64,000 nucleotides of DNA, from positions 62,001 to 126,000 of the forward strand of contig JADLEQ010000055.1 of the NCBI GenBank assembly GCA_020846005.1, in the 5' to 3' direction. Position numbers and translations under genes: made by a program. Positions 24,869-33,641 of the stretch are shown here, piece after piece. How positions within the stretch are numbered: position 1 is the first letter of the stretch; every line of letters starts with the position of its first letter. The notes below the pieces were generated by a model that saw only the letters and a list, made by a program, of their open reading frames with translations, ran no database searches and had not been told where the DNA came from. This stretch comes from Polyangiaceae bacterium (GTDB taxonomy: Bacteria > Myxococcota_A > Polyangia > Polyangiales > Polyangiaceae).

Positions 24869-27800
24869 TCAATCGAACGGGGGGCCGCGCTCGGCACCGC
24901 CGCCGATCAGGCCGGGGTACTCGGCCGTCCGCGCGATCACCTCGGAAGCCTGCGTGAGGATGTCCGGGTTCACGACGACGTGCTTCTCCTGGCCGGAGAT
25001 CGACCCGTGACAGCCGGCGCACATGCCGTCGAAGAGCTGCCGGCGGAACCCCTGCTTCAGCTCCTCGCCGGGGTAGAACTGGAGCTCCTCCCGGAGGAAA
25101 TGCCGGCGGGGGCCGGTGTCGTCCGCGAACTTGGTGTCGAGCGCCATGACGAGGGGCATGCCACCCGGGACCTCGGCGATCCCGCTACCATCCTGGAAGA
25201 GCTGGATCACGCCCAGGGACCGCCGCCGGGCGTAGACCTCGCCGTACTGATCCGTCGTCACGAACGATCCCCCCTGGGCGAAGCTCGTGACCCCCGGAGC
25301 CGGCGGCAGGCTCTCCCAGAACTCTGGCGACGACGCATCGATCTGCCGAGGCGACCGCGTATTCTGGAAGAGGAGCCCCATCAGCATGGGGAGATCGACG
25401 TACCGGATGCGCGCGATGGGCTTGCGGTCCGGCGCCGTCGAGATGTTGGTGGCGACGTTCGCCTCGTGCTTCGACGAGTCGAACACCCCGCGGTTCATCC
25501 GCGGGTACACGGCGACCGGCCACAGCTCGTCGCTCGGGCCCTCGACCAGCGGTGTCCGCCGACCGGTGACGGGGTCGACGACATGGATGTCGAAGTTCCC
25601 CGAGAAGGCGGAGAGCTCGACCACGTTCGGCGCGTAGCTGACCACGAGGCGGCCGTCCGGCAGCGGGTAGGGGCTGCGGTACGCGCCCTGCGTCCCCCCG
25701 AGCCGGCCGGTCGACGCCGGATCGATGACCCGCAGGCTCGACTGATAGAACCCAGGGGCCGGCCGGTCGATCGCGCTCGGATCGAGCGGGTAGTCGGCCG
25801 GATCGGCGCTCTTCTGGTCGACGCCGATGCTGCGGTTGATGACGACGAGCGCGCCCGCCTGGTTCGCCGTTCCACGGTCACTCGCGATGGCGACGAGGTT
25901 CTTGTCGGCGGTCTCGACGAACTCCGTGAACTGCAGGTACCCCGCCGTCGCGCGCTGGCCGAAGAGCGGGTGGTAGTCACCGCCGTCGATGTTGATGCGT
26001 CGCCCCGCGAGCTGATAGAAGCCAGGCGCTCGCTTCTCGGTAGAGAAGATCACGCGGCCGTCGCTCTTGAACATCGGGTAGAGTTCCTGGTTCAAGAGGA
26101 ACGTGAGCTGGCGGACGTGGCCGTTCTCGGCGATGTAGAGGTTCGAGTTGAGCTTCGACGGGTCGGCCGGCGTCCGCTGCGGGCCCTGGTAGGAGAAGGC
26201 GCCCACGTTCATCACGTTGCCGCGCGTCGACGTGAAGACGACGCGGCCGTCCGGCGAGAACGCAGGATCGAAGTTGTGCACGAGCTCGCCGTTCGACGGG
26301 ACGGGGTTGCCCTCGTCGTCGACCGGCGGGGCGTCGATCGTCGGCTCGACGCCGCAGCCCGCTGCGTCCAGGACGTAGACGCGCCACGGCTGGTCGGCGG
26401 CCGTCCTCGCGCTGAACCCGAGGCGGGAGCCGTCCCACGCGACGGCGGGGCGCCGCACGTCGGCGGTCGCCGGGTCGAGCCCGCAGCCGGCCAGCAGGCT
26501 CTCCTCGGCGCCGAGCGTGACCACGCCCGCGGCGTCCACCGTCGCCGGCGCCCGGATCAGATCCGCGCCCGGCGCATACGACTCGAAATCCTGGGCGGCG
26601 TTGCGCCCGGGCGCGGGCGGGCGCCGGACGAAGACGAGGTGGCTCAGCCCCGCCGCCGGCATCCGCGCGGCGCGCTCCTTCGCGATCCAGGTGACGAGCA
26701 CGCAGTACTCGCTGACCTCGTCGAGCGGGGCGGTCTCCGCGGCGACCGGATCGCACGCGGTGGGATCGCCGCCGTACGCGAGGAGCGGCCCGCCGCGGTG
26801 CAGGATCCCGCCCGCGTCCGGCGGGAGGTTCTTCCGGACGATCCGGCTCGCGTTCGGGTCGGTCGTCTCGAGCGCGATCTGCTCGAGCGACAGGTGGTAG
26901 TTGGTGCGCGAGGCGGCGAGGCCGAAATGCCCCCCGCTGCCGCCGCGCAGGCGGTACTCGTGGAAGCTCAGCCCCGAGTGGCACGCCAGCGTCATGCAGC
27001 CGCGACGCGCGAGCATCGGCTGGACCCGCTTCGCGAAGAATGGGAAGCCCTCCTCCGCGGGGACGTTCGTCGGCGGCCCCTTCGCCGCGGCCCAGTCGCG
27101 GAGCGCCAGCCAGTCCGGATCGCTGGTCGACGGGAAGAAGACGCCCCCCTCGTGGTAGGCGCCGCCGCTCGCCGGGTCGAGCCCGCTCCGCAGCAGCTCG
27201 CTCGCGGTCGTGTCGGCGTTCACGAAATCGCTCGCGGCGAAGTAGTTCCACCGCACCTGCTCGGGCGTGCTCCCGCAGGTGAGATAGAGCGAGTTCGCCC
27301 GCGCGCCGTGGCAGTTGCCCGCCGCGCAGCTCTTGACGAGGACGGGCCCGGCCCGGTCGCGGAACGCGGCGAAGTCGGCGCCCGCCGGATCCGCCGAGGG
27401 GTCGAAGAGGGCGTCCGTGCCGAGCGTCTCCGAGCAAGGGCGGGAGGCGAGCTTCGGCGGTGGCGCCGCGGCGTTGTTCTCGGCCGCGCCCCGCTCGATC
27501 CAGCGCTGAAGCGTCGCGAGGGACACGCTGCCGAAGTCGAGGAGCGAGCCTCCGGCGTGCACGATGTTGCTGCGCGTGACCACGACCTCGTTGTCGTACG
27601 TCACGAGCCGGAGATCGTACTCGGGCACGACCTCCAGCAGGAGCGCCGGCATGCCGTAGGGGCCGTAGTTCTGGAAGAGGTCGCGCCGGAGCGAGAGGTC
27701 CCCGTAGCTCGCGACGCTCAGGTTGCCGAGCGCGTTGCCCCTCGAGTCGGCGACGTGGCAGCCGCTCGTCGTCGGGCTCGAGGCGCACGACTCCTGGAGG

Positions 27801-27931
27801 ATCGGCGCGATGTTGCGCTCGTAGTAGGTCGTCTCCGCGGGCCGCTCCTCGCGGGTGCACCCAGGCACCCCGCCGACGACCGCGGCCCCCACGACACCGG
27901 CGACGAGAGCAGCTCGAACCAAGCGCGCCAT
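24869..27931 (-). CDS. Large exported lipoprotein with PD40-like propeller and several C-x-CH motifs
   Basis: Predicted periplasmic or surface cytochrome-like lipoprotein of 1020 residues. The signal peptide ends at VPGC. Four Cys...Cys-His motifs are seen: an 8-residue spacing near the N terminus (CASSPTTSGCH), two with 4-residue spacing (CAAGNCH, CMTLACH) and one canonical CAGCH near the C terminus. CX4CH is a known but uncommon haem-binding spacing; the CX8CH one may not bind haem. The middle has PD40/TolB-like blades (FDPAFSPDGRVVFTSTRG, PMFKSDGRVIFST). The ATG at 27931 is preferred because TAGAAT lies seven bases before it and overlaps the alternative ATG at 27940. It follows the HEAT-repeat gene by 79 bases in a three-gene unit. 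Confidence 0.82.
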   Translation of the reverse strand: MARLVRAALVAGVVGAAVVGGVPGCTREERPAETTYYERNIAPILQESCASSPTTSGCHVADSRGNALGNLSVASYGDLSLRRDLFQNYGPYGMPALLLEVVPEYDLRLVTYDNEVVVTRSNIVHAGGSLLDFGSVSLATLQRWIERGAAENNAAAPPPKLASRPCSETLGTDALFDPSADPAGADFAAFRDRAGPVLVKSCAAGNCHGARANSLYLTCGSTPEQVRWNYFAASDFVNADTTASELLRSGLDPASGGAYHEGGVFFPSTSDPDWLALRDWAAAKGPPTNVPAEEGFPFFAKRVQPMLARRGCMTLACHSGLSFHEYRLRGGSGGHFGLAASRTNYHLSLEQIALETTDPNASRIVRKNLPPDAGGILHRGGPLLAYGGDPTACDPVAAETAPLDEVSEYCVLVTWIAKERAARMPAAGLSHLVFVRRPPAPGRNAAQDFESYAPGADLIRAPATVDAAGVVTLGAEESLLAGCGLDPATADVRRPAVAWDGSRLGFSARTAADQPWRVYVLDAAGCGVEPTIDAPPVDDEGNPVPSNGELVHNFDPAFSPDGRVVFTSTRGNVMNVGAFSYQGPQRTPADPSKLNSNLYIAENGHVRQLTFLLNQELYPMFKSDGRVIFSTEKRAPGFYQLAGRRINIDGGDYHPLFGQRATAGYLQFTEFVETADKNLVAIASDRGTANQAGALVVINRSIGVDQKSADPADYPLDPSAIDRPAPGFYQSSLRVIDPASTGRLGGTQGAYRSPYPLPDGRLVVSYAPNVVELSAFSGNFDIHVVDPVTGRRTPLVEGPSDELWPVAVYPRMNRGVFDSSKHEANVATNISTAPDRKPIARIRYVDLPMLMGLLFQNTRSPRQIDASSPEFWESLPPAPGVTSFAQGGSFVTTDQYGEVYARRRSLGVIQLFQDGSGIAEVPGGMPLVMALDTKFADDTGPRRHFLREELQFYPGEELKQGFRRQLFDGMCAGCHGSISGQEKHVVVNPDILTQASEVIARTAEYPGLIGGGAERGPPFD

Positions 27932-27938
27932 GGGGGGC

Positions 27939-27944
27939 ATTCTA
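27939..27944 (-). promoter_or_regulatory. -10 element TAGAAT of a probable internal leaderless promoter
   Basis: TAGAAT (5 of 6 to the sigma70 consensus) ends seven bases before the ATG at 27931, so the last gene of the operon may also be transcribed alone. Confidence 0.45.
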
Positions 27945-28010
27945 CCGCGCGCGCGGGGGCTGTCGACGCGGCTCGGTGCCCGATCCGTGCGACCGCTCAC
28001 GCCACCCTCG

Positions 28011-28955
28011 TCAGAGGCGACGGAGCGCCACCCGTGCCGCGTCGCGCACGAAGCCGTCGGTGTCCGCCTGCGCGGCCTCGACCGCCGCGCGCGCTGCCGG
28101 ATCGGCGATCTGCCCGAGGGCGTAGACCGCCGCGACCCTCACGCTCGCCTCCGGCTCGGCCGCCGGCGACGTGAGCGCCACCAGCCCGGCGACCGAATCG
28201 GACGCGCGCATCGCGCCCAGCACCTGCACGGCCCGGCGACGCACGACGGCGGAGTCGTCCGAGAGCCGGCCGGCGACCGCGGCCACGTCGACGAAGCCGT
28301 TCACGCGGAGCGTCGCGTCCACCGCGGCGAAGCGCACGGCGGAGTCGGCGTCCGCCATCGCCACCGCCAGCTCGCCCGCCGCTCCCTGGCTGTTCATCCG
28401 CTCGAGCCCCCGGACGGCGGCCTCGCGCACCTTCGCAGAAGGATCGGTGCGGATCGCCGCCGAGAGGGGCGCCACGCCGGCGTGCGTGAGGAACTCGCCG
28501 AGCGCGTTCGCCGCGTAGGCGCGCGTCGCCTCGGGCTGGGTGCGATCCTCGAGCGCGGAGACCACCCGCGAGTACACCTGGCCCTTGCCGAACACCCCGA
28601 AGATCCGCCGGCGCAGCCACCACGCGCTGATCTCCCGGACGCGCGAGTCGCCGTTCCAGAGGAGCGCCTCCACGACGGGGATGCACTCCAGGCACTCCAC
28701 CTTCTCGCCCCGCTCGAGGACGCGCCACACCTCCGTCGGCGCGACGTTACCAGCCCGAAGCTTGAGGATCGTCTCCGGCGTGCTGACGCCCTCGAGCGAC
28801 TCGGGCGAGAGCTGCCGGTAGACGCTGGCGCGACCACTGTAACGATCGGGCTCGGCCGCGCTCGCGGAGCCGACGAGCGCCGAGCTGACCACGAGGCCCG
28901 CGAGCGCGGAGAACCTGCCGAACGAATGGAGCTTCATGAGGGTCATCTTTCGCAT
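28011..28955 (-). CDS. Exported HEAT-repeat protein
   Basis: A 314-residue periplasmic protein. A Sec signal peptide ends near Ala33 (SALVGSASAAEPD). About seven HEAT-like helical repeats follow, for example AVVRRRAVQVLGAMRASDS and ASVRVAAVYALGQIADPAA. A CLEC pair (about residues 88-91) lies before the repeats and could form a disulfide or bind metal. HEAT solenoids mediate protein contacts; here the likely partners are the two large cytochrome-like lipoproteins encoded on either side. The start lies nine bases after the stop of the upstream gene, which points to one mRNA. Confidence 0.85.
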   Translation of the reverse strand: MRKMTLMKLHSFGRFSALAGLVVSSALVGSASAAEPDRYSGRASVYRQLSPESLEGVSTPETILKLRAGNVAPTEVWRVLERGEKVECLECIPVVEALLWNGDSRVREISAWWLRRRIFGVFGKGQVYSRVVSALEDRTQPEATRAYAANALGEFLTHAGVAPLSAAIRTDPSAKVREAAVRGLERMNSQGAAGELAVAMADADSAVRFAAVDATLRVNGFVDVAAVAGRLSDDSAVVRRRAVQVLGAMRASDSVAGLVALTSPAAEPEASVRVAAVYALGQIADPAARAAVEAAQADTDGFVRDAARVALRRL

Positions 28956-28964
28956 CCTTCCGAG

Positions 28965-31328
28965 TCAGTAGTTCTCACCGCTGCCGGCGACCGGATCCGT
29001 CTCGTTGGGGACGAACGCGCTGTTCTGCCGCGCGTAGAACTGCCCACCCAGGTCGATCACCCGGATCAGCATCACCCGCTCGTCCCGCGTGAGCGTGATG
29101 CCCACGTCGTCGGGGTGCATCGTGCGGACGCCGCCCGCGACGCCCTCGACGGAGAACGGCTCGCCGAGCGGCCACGCCGTGCGGTTCGGGTCCAGAGACG
29201 AGGTGACGTTGAGCTTCTCGATGAGCACGCTGCCGCGCGCATCGCTCGGGACCGCCCACGGGGGCGGGATCTCGCCCTGCACCGTCCCGCCCCGGCCGAT
29301 CTCCATCTGGATGGCCGCGGGGTAGAACAGGGAGACGTACGACGCGGGCCACTCCGCGACGCGGCGATCGTACTCGACCGTGACGCCCCGCGAGGTGAGG
29401 TCCAGGCGCGGCACGCGGAACTCCTCGCTCGTCCCCAGCGTCCCGTTCGCCATCGTCAGCGTGTAGAACGTCTGCGGACCGCTGCCGTTCGTCGTCTCGT
29501 TGTGGCAGGAGACACACTTGGCGTCGAAGAGCTTCTGCACCTCGTTCGGGTTGGCCGGGTCGTTGGCGTAGGCCCAAGGGTACTCGATCCGCTCGGCGAT
29601 CGGCTGCATCATCGGCTGCGGCCCCTTGCCGCCCGCGATCGTCAGCGCCTGCGCGCCGGGGATGATCTGCCCCGTGCGGTTCTCGTGGCAGCCGCCGCAC
29701 ACGCGGTCCTCACCCGGCATCGCCTGGATCCACAGCGTCTGGCTGCGGATCGCGAGATCGAATTCGTCCACCGGCTGCAGGTGGACGGGGACGTACGGTG
29801 GCACCGCCGCCAGCCACGAGCCGTCCGCGTAGACGTCGGCCTCGCCGATCAGCGCCGCGCCCTCGGCCATCGTGAGGCCGAACATGGTCGTCCCCGGCGA
29901 GCCCTCGCTGGAGAAGCCCTCGATGATGCGGACCTTCTTCGCCTGCGCGAGCGCCTGATCGAGCGGGGTGCCGTCGAACTGGGCGCCGCTGACCGTCTCG
30001 CCGTGCTTGGCGGTCAGGCTGGTCTGCCGCACGTCGATCGAGCCAATCCGCGCCGGCACCGTCGCGTCGGTCGTGGTGATGATGGACGCGATGATGGGCG
30101 GCGCCTGCCGGGCGACGACGGCGCGCCCGTAGACCTCCCAGCTGTCCTCGTAGTTCACGACGAGCTGGTTCTGCCGAGACTCGGGATCGTAGAGGTAGAG
30201 GCCGAAGTCCGGCGGCGTCAGGGCCAGCTCGTTCAGCTCGTTCACGAAATCGTGGCCCGACCACGAGACGAGGATGCGACCGTCCGGCAGCGAGACGGGG
30301 TACTGGTAGCGCCCGACGGGCGACGGCTCCTCCTCACGCGGGACCGCAGGCGTCAGCAGCTCGTACTGAGCGGCCTCCTCGTCGAAGCGCTCGGGCTGGC
30401 CCTCGGCGCGGGCGTCGATCCGGAGGAGCGAGCCGGCCTGGATGGTGTTCTGCCGCGAGGTCGTGATCGCGAGGAACACGTTCGGCGTGTTCGTCTCGGT
30501 GACCTGCACGAGGGAATTGCCCGGCTTGTCGTGTTGGCCCGCGATGGCGACCATCTGCGTACAGTCGGGGTTCATCGCGAAGAGCTTCACGTCGTTGACG
30601 TTCTCGAGGTGCTCCCAGCGAGAAAAGCCGACGCGACCGTCGGCCATGCCGAAGAGCTGCACGGTGTGCGAGAGGTTCTGCGAGCAGAGGTGGCGATCCG
30701 CGTCGCCGCCCGCCATGGTCACCGTCCCGATCTGGGTGACGCTCCGCGGGTGGTTGTACTCGTCCGCGCGCGTCCCCATCTCCGTGTAGCCCTGGTTGGT
30801 GACGAACGCGACCTTGTCCCCCGCGACGTAGACGGGGAAGAGATCATCGTACGGACCGAACGTGAGCTGGTGGAGCTCCCGGGGCCCGGAGCCCTCAAGC
30901 GACGCCCAGTAGATGTGGTAGTGGTCGTCGGCGCCCAGCTTCATCGAGAAGACGACCCGCGTCGCGTCGAACGAGAGGTCCAGGCTCGAGACGTCGGCGC
31001 GATCGTGGCCCGCGATGAGGTTCTCGACCTTGCCGGTCGCGAGGTTCCTCAGCTCGACCCGCGCGCCCGGGACGTAGCGGTCGTAGTCGACGACCTGGCC
31101 CATGCCGCCCGCCACGTCGATGCTGACGCCCTCGGGCCCGACGACGGTGTGCTGCCGGACGACGTAGACGATCCGCTCGACCGACTTGCCGAGCGCGCCA
31201 TCGTCGGTCGGCTCGTCCTTCGCGGAGCAGCTCGTCGCGACGCCGCCCCACCAGGCGAGCAGGAGCGGGGACGCGAGCAGGCCGAGGTGCGTCAGGCGCC
31301 GGCGCCGAGCGGGATCGAGACGGGTCAT
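28965..31328 (-). CDS. HzsA-related lipoprotein with propeller and two CXXCH haem sites
   Basis: A 787-residue exported protein. An Arg-rich N terminus and hydrophobic segment end at ATSC, giving a lipid anchor. Residues 50-400 hold PD40/WD40-like blades (DLSFDATRVVFSM, YDDLFPVYVAGDKVAFVTN). The C-terminal part has two canonical haem motifs, VCGGCHENRTG and CVSCHNETTN, in the arrangement of the hydrazine-synthase-alpha-like family, which is widespread outside anammox bacteria. A role in hydrazine chemistry is not implied. GGAGGC lies eight bases before the ATG, and a sigma54-type promoter lies upstream. It is the first gene of the unit that continues with the HEAT and second cytochrome-like genes. 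Confidence 0.85.
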   Translation of the reverse strand: MTRLDPARRRRLTHLGLLASPLLLAWWGGVATSCSAKDEPTDDGALGKSVERIVYVVRQHTVVGPEGVSIDVAGGMGQVVDYDRYVPGARVELRNLATGKVENLIAGHDRADVSSLDLSFDATRVVFSMKLGADDHYHIYWASLEGSGPRELHQLTFGPYDDLFPVYVAGDKVAFVTNQGYTEMGTRADEYNHPRSVTQIGTVTMAGGDADRHLCSQNLSHTVQLFGMADGRVGFSRWEHLENVNDVKLFAMNPDCTQMVAIAGQHDKPGNSLVQVTETNTPNVFLAITTSRQNTIQAGSLLRIDARAEGQPERFDEEAAQYELLTPAVPREEEPSPVGRYQYPVSLPDGRILVSWSGHDFVNELNELALTPPDFGLYLYDPESRQNQLVVNYEDSWEVYGRAVVARQAPPIIASIITTTDATVPARIGSIDVRQTSLTAKHGETVSGAQFDGTPLDQALAQAKKVRIIEGFSSEGSPGTTMFGLTMAEGAALIGEADVYADGSWLAAVPPYVPVHLQPVDEFDLAIRSQTLWIQAMPGEDRVCGGCHENRTGQIIPGAQALTIAGGKGPQPMMQPIAERIEYPWAYANDPANPNEVQKLFDAKCVSCHNETTNGSGPQTFYTLTMANGTLGTSEEFRVPRLDLTSRGVTVEYDRRVAEWPASYVSLFYPAAIQMEIGRGGTVQGEIPPPWAVPSDARGSVLIEKLNVTSSLDPNRTAWPLGEPFSVEGVAGGVRTMHPDDVGITLTRDERVMLIRVIDLGGQFYARQNSAFVPNETDPVAGSGENY

Positions 31329-31383
31329 GGGTGCCTCCGGGCGGCGCCCCCGCGGTGCGGGCGGGCGAGCGCCAGCACCACCG

Positions 31384-31401
31384 TTGCAGGGGGCGTGCCA
31401 G
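31384..31401 (-). promoter_or_regulatory. Sigma54-type promoter of the cytochrome-like operon
   Basis: CTGGCACGCCCCCTGCAA on the minus strand fits the -24/-12 pattern TGGCACG-N4-TTGCA with one mismatch. The GG and GC are separated by exactly 10 bases. The expected start of transcription is about 45 bases before the ATG at 31328. I found no second site of this quality in the window. Confidence 0.7.
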
Positions 31402-31536
31402 GCACATCGCCACGATTCGCGCGGAACGACGGCCCGCCGCCGGGGGCCGCCCACCCCGCTCGGGGCCAACCGGGGGCTCGGGCCCCCCGGCCCGTCCCAC
31501 GCCGTCCGTGCGCGCCGAGGGCCGACGCTGCCCCGC

Positions 31537-32475
31537 TCAGCCCCGCCGGCCGTGGAGCTGGCCCTCGTGCCAGAGGAGGAGCTCGATCGAGCCCACCTCG
31601 CGGAGCCACGGTTGGTCGTGCGGCCCCGCGGGCACGGTGAGGCGGCACGGGAGTCCCCGCGCGTGGAGCTGCCGAGCCAGCTCCTCGTTCCCCACGCGGT
31701 ACGGATCGTCGCTCGACGTCTCCACGTGCAAGCCGACCGGACCACTCCGATCCACGGTCGCCGCGATCCGCTCGGCCAGCCGGGCCGCGCCGGGGGCGTG
31801 GAGGGCAGCCTGCACCACACCCAGCGTCGAGAAGGCGTGCGCGCGCCGCAGCCACACCTCGGGCGCGACGAACCCGCCCATCGAGCAACCGTCGAGACCC
31901 ACCGGGCCGCCGCGCGTGGCCGGCACGCGCTCCCGCACGGCCGGCAGGAGCGCATCGACGAGCCACGCGGAGTAGGCGTCGAGGAGGCGCTCGGTCGGCG
32001 CGCGCCACGGGTTCGGCGTGACGGGACATGCGAGCACCACGCCCCGGAACGGGCGGTGGGCCAGGCGGCGGTTGATGCGCGCGAGCCGCTCGTCATCGAG
32101 CCAGCGCCGGCGCGGCTCGGTCCGCGTGACCGGCGGCGTGGCGAGCCGCGCGTGTGCCCGCGCCAGCCCGTAGAGCTCGCTCCAGGCGCGGAGGGCGAGC
32201 CGGCGGTCGTGCGTCTCGCCGAGCCCGTGCAGGAGCACGAGGACGGGCGCGCGCGCCGCGGGGAGCGCGCCCGGCACGAGCAGACGCGCGAGCGGCGCCG
32301 TGGCCGCGCGCCCCCGGACGAAGCCCGCCACCGACTCGTCACGCGGCAGCTCGACATCGAGCGCTTCGAGCCGCGCGGCTCCGCTCGCGTCCCGCGCGTC
32401 GGCGGCGGCAGCGGCGGGGGGCGGCGCACCCACCCACCCGGCCGCGAGCATCGAGAGCGCGTCGCGTCGCCGCAC
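31537..32475 (-). CDS. Exported alpha/beta-hydrolase, esterase type
   Basis: Predicted serine esterase of 312 residues. The N terminus MRRRDALSML followed by a hydrophobic Ala-rich stretch looks like a Tat-type signal. The fold landmarks are LLHGLGE (oxyanion region), the nucleophile elbow GCSMGGF, an Asp in SSDDPY and a His in GPHDQPW. This matches esterase-D-like and polyhydroxybutyrate-depolymerase-like hydrolases; the substrate is unknown. It starts with GTG, and TATCGC six bases upstream suggests a leaderless transcript. It lies downstream of no gene on its strand. Confidence 0.85.
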   Translation of the reverse strand: MRRRDALSMLAAGWVGAPPPAAAAADARDASGAARLEALDVELPRDESVAGFVRGRAATAPLARLLVPGALPAARAPVLVLLHGLGETHDRRLALRAWSELYGLARAHARLATPPVTRTEPRRRWLDDERLARINRRLAHRPFRGVVLACPVTPNPWRAPTERLLDAYSAWLVDALLPAVRERVPATRGGPVGLDGCSMGGFVAPEVWLRRAHAFSTLGVVQAALHAPGAARLAERIAATVDRSGPVGLHVETSSDDPYRVGNEELARQLHARGLPCRLTVPAGPHDQPWLREVGSIELLLWHEGQLHGRRG

Positions 32476-32481
32476 CCGCGC

Positions 32482-32487
32482 GCGATA
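32482..32487 (-). promoter_or_regulatory. -10 element TATCGC of a probable leaderless promoter
   Basis: GCTATCGC (minus strand) ends six bases before the GTG at 32475. The same GCTA-type hexamer precedes several other genes here. Confidence 0.4.
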
Positions 32488-32567
32488 GCACGCGCCCGCG
32501 CCTGCTGCGTCGCACGTGCTACCGTCCCGCGCGACGCCGCCGCGACGCGGGTCCCCCGAGCGCCCCG

Positions 32568-33635
32568 ATGAAGTGCCCGAGCTGCAGCACCACCCAGAAG
32601 GCCAAGGAGGGGATGAAGTGCGCGAAATGCGGCTACGAGTACGTCTTCCAGCCGCGCACCGACGGCATCACGGACGGCAAGTTCCGCCAGCTCCTCGCGC
32701 GTGCGAGCGCTAACGGGACCTACTACTTCACGAAGAACCAGCTCTACACGCTGTACTGCCAGGATCGATCCGGGTTCGCCGGCGGGTACGGGTGCGGCGC
32801 GCTCGCGGGCATGCTCGCGCTCGGTGGGCTCGCGGCGGCCGCCTTCGTCGGTGCGGTCGTCCTCGCGGCGGACGACGAGCTGCTCGCGGCGGCGCTGGCC
32901 GGCGCCGTGTCGGTGGCCCCGGGCGTCGGCGCGCTCGTGATCTTGCTCACGGGTCGGCGCCCGCCCGAGCCCCCGAACCGCGCGCCGCTCGATCGCTGGC
33001 TCGGGGCGTGGGTCGAGAAGAAGGGCCCGATCCCGAAGCTCCTCGAGCGCCCCTCGCTCCACCAACCCCCCGGTGGCTACCGCGAGCCCGACGTCCATGA
33101 CTACGGCGTGGAGCGTCTGCTCATCGTGCAGCACGACCTCCTGGTCGACCTCTTCGTGAAGAACAACGTCCACGCCGAGCAACGCGCCCTCGTGATCTCC
33201 GAGCACGGCTACCCGCCGTATCTCCTCCACCAGGCGCAGCGGCTCCTCGCGGAGCGGCCGGACCTCCCCGTCGTGCTCTTGCACGACTCCACCGCCGAGG
33301 GCGTCGACATGGCGCGCCGGCTCGCCCAGTCGCCGCGGTTCCCGCTGCACGGGCGCCGCGTGAACGACGCAGGCATCTTCCCGTCCGACGTGGCGGGGAT
33401 CGGCGTCCTGCAGAAGCTCCTCCCGGAGACGAAGCAGAACGGCGTGCCGGTCGACTCGCTGCCGGTCGGGCTGCTCGCGGGCGGCCTCGCCGGCGCGCTC
33501 GGCGCTGGGATCCTCCTCGGGCCTTCCCTGCTGCACGCGCAGCAACCTCGGCCGCAGCCTGGATCGGGCTCCAGCGGCTCCTCGGACACCGGGTCGTCCG
33601 GGTGGGCGGACGCGGGCGAGGCCGATTTCGGCTGA
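32568..33635 (+). CDS. Zinc-ribbon membrane protein of unknown function
   Basis: A 355-residue protein. It begins with a zinc ribbon, CPSC (3-6) and CAKC (18-21). Two hydrophobic segments lie near 78-102 and 106-130. The soluble region that follows (about 180-270) reads RLLIVQHDLLVDLF, LVISEHGYPPYLL and VVLLHDSTAEGVDMARRL; this acidic pattern at strand ends is reminiscent of TOPRIM-like folds, but that is only a guess. A Gly/Ala membrane-like segment and a Ser/Gly tail end the protein. Its stop is six bases before the asparagine-synthetase-like gene, so the pair is an operon. The role is unknown. Confidence 0.72.
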   Translation: MKCPSCSTTQKAKEGMKCAKCGYEYVFQPRTDGITDGKFRQLLARASANGTYYFTKNQLYTLYCQDRSGFAGGYGCGALAGMLALGGLAAAAFVGAVVLAADDELLAAALAGAVSVAPGVGALVILLTGRRPPEPPNRAPLDRWLGAWVEKKGPIPKLLERPSLHQPPGGYREPDVHDYGVERLLIVQHDLLVDLFVKNNVHAEQRALVISEHGYPPYLLHQAQRLLAERPDLPVVLLHDSTAEGVDMARRLAQSPRFPLHGRRVNDAGIFPSDVAGIGVLQKLLPETKQNGVPVDSLPVGLLAGGLAGALGAGILLGPSLLHAQQPRPQPGSGSSGSSDTGSSGWADAGEADFG

Positions 33636-33641
33636 CGGCAC

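Noticed and set aside
24812-28174. Long open frames on the plus strand opposite the cytochrome-like operon (also 27855-31640)
   Set aside because: They mirror the real genes base for base, are extremely rich in Arg, His, Glu and Pro, and have no signal, domain or ribosome binding site. This is normal for GC-rich DNA.
28965-31328. Reading the HzsA-like protein as evidence for anammox
   Set aside because: The family is widespread beyond anammox bacteria, and no hydrazine synthase beta/gamma or hydrazine dehydrogenase genes are present.
31329-31536. A small gene in the 208-base gap upstream of the HzsA-like gene
   Set aside because: No frame there has a plausible start and composition; the sigma54 promoter explains part of the gap.
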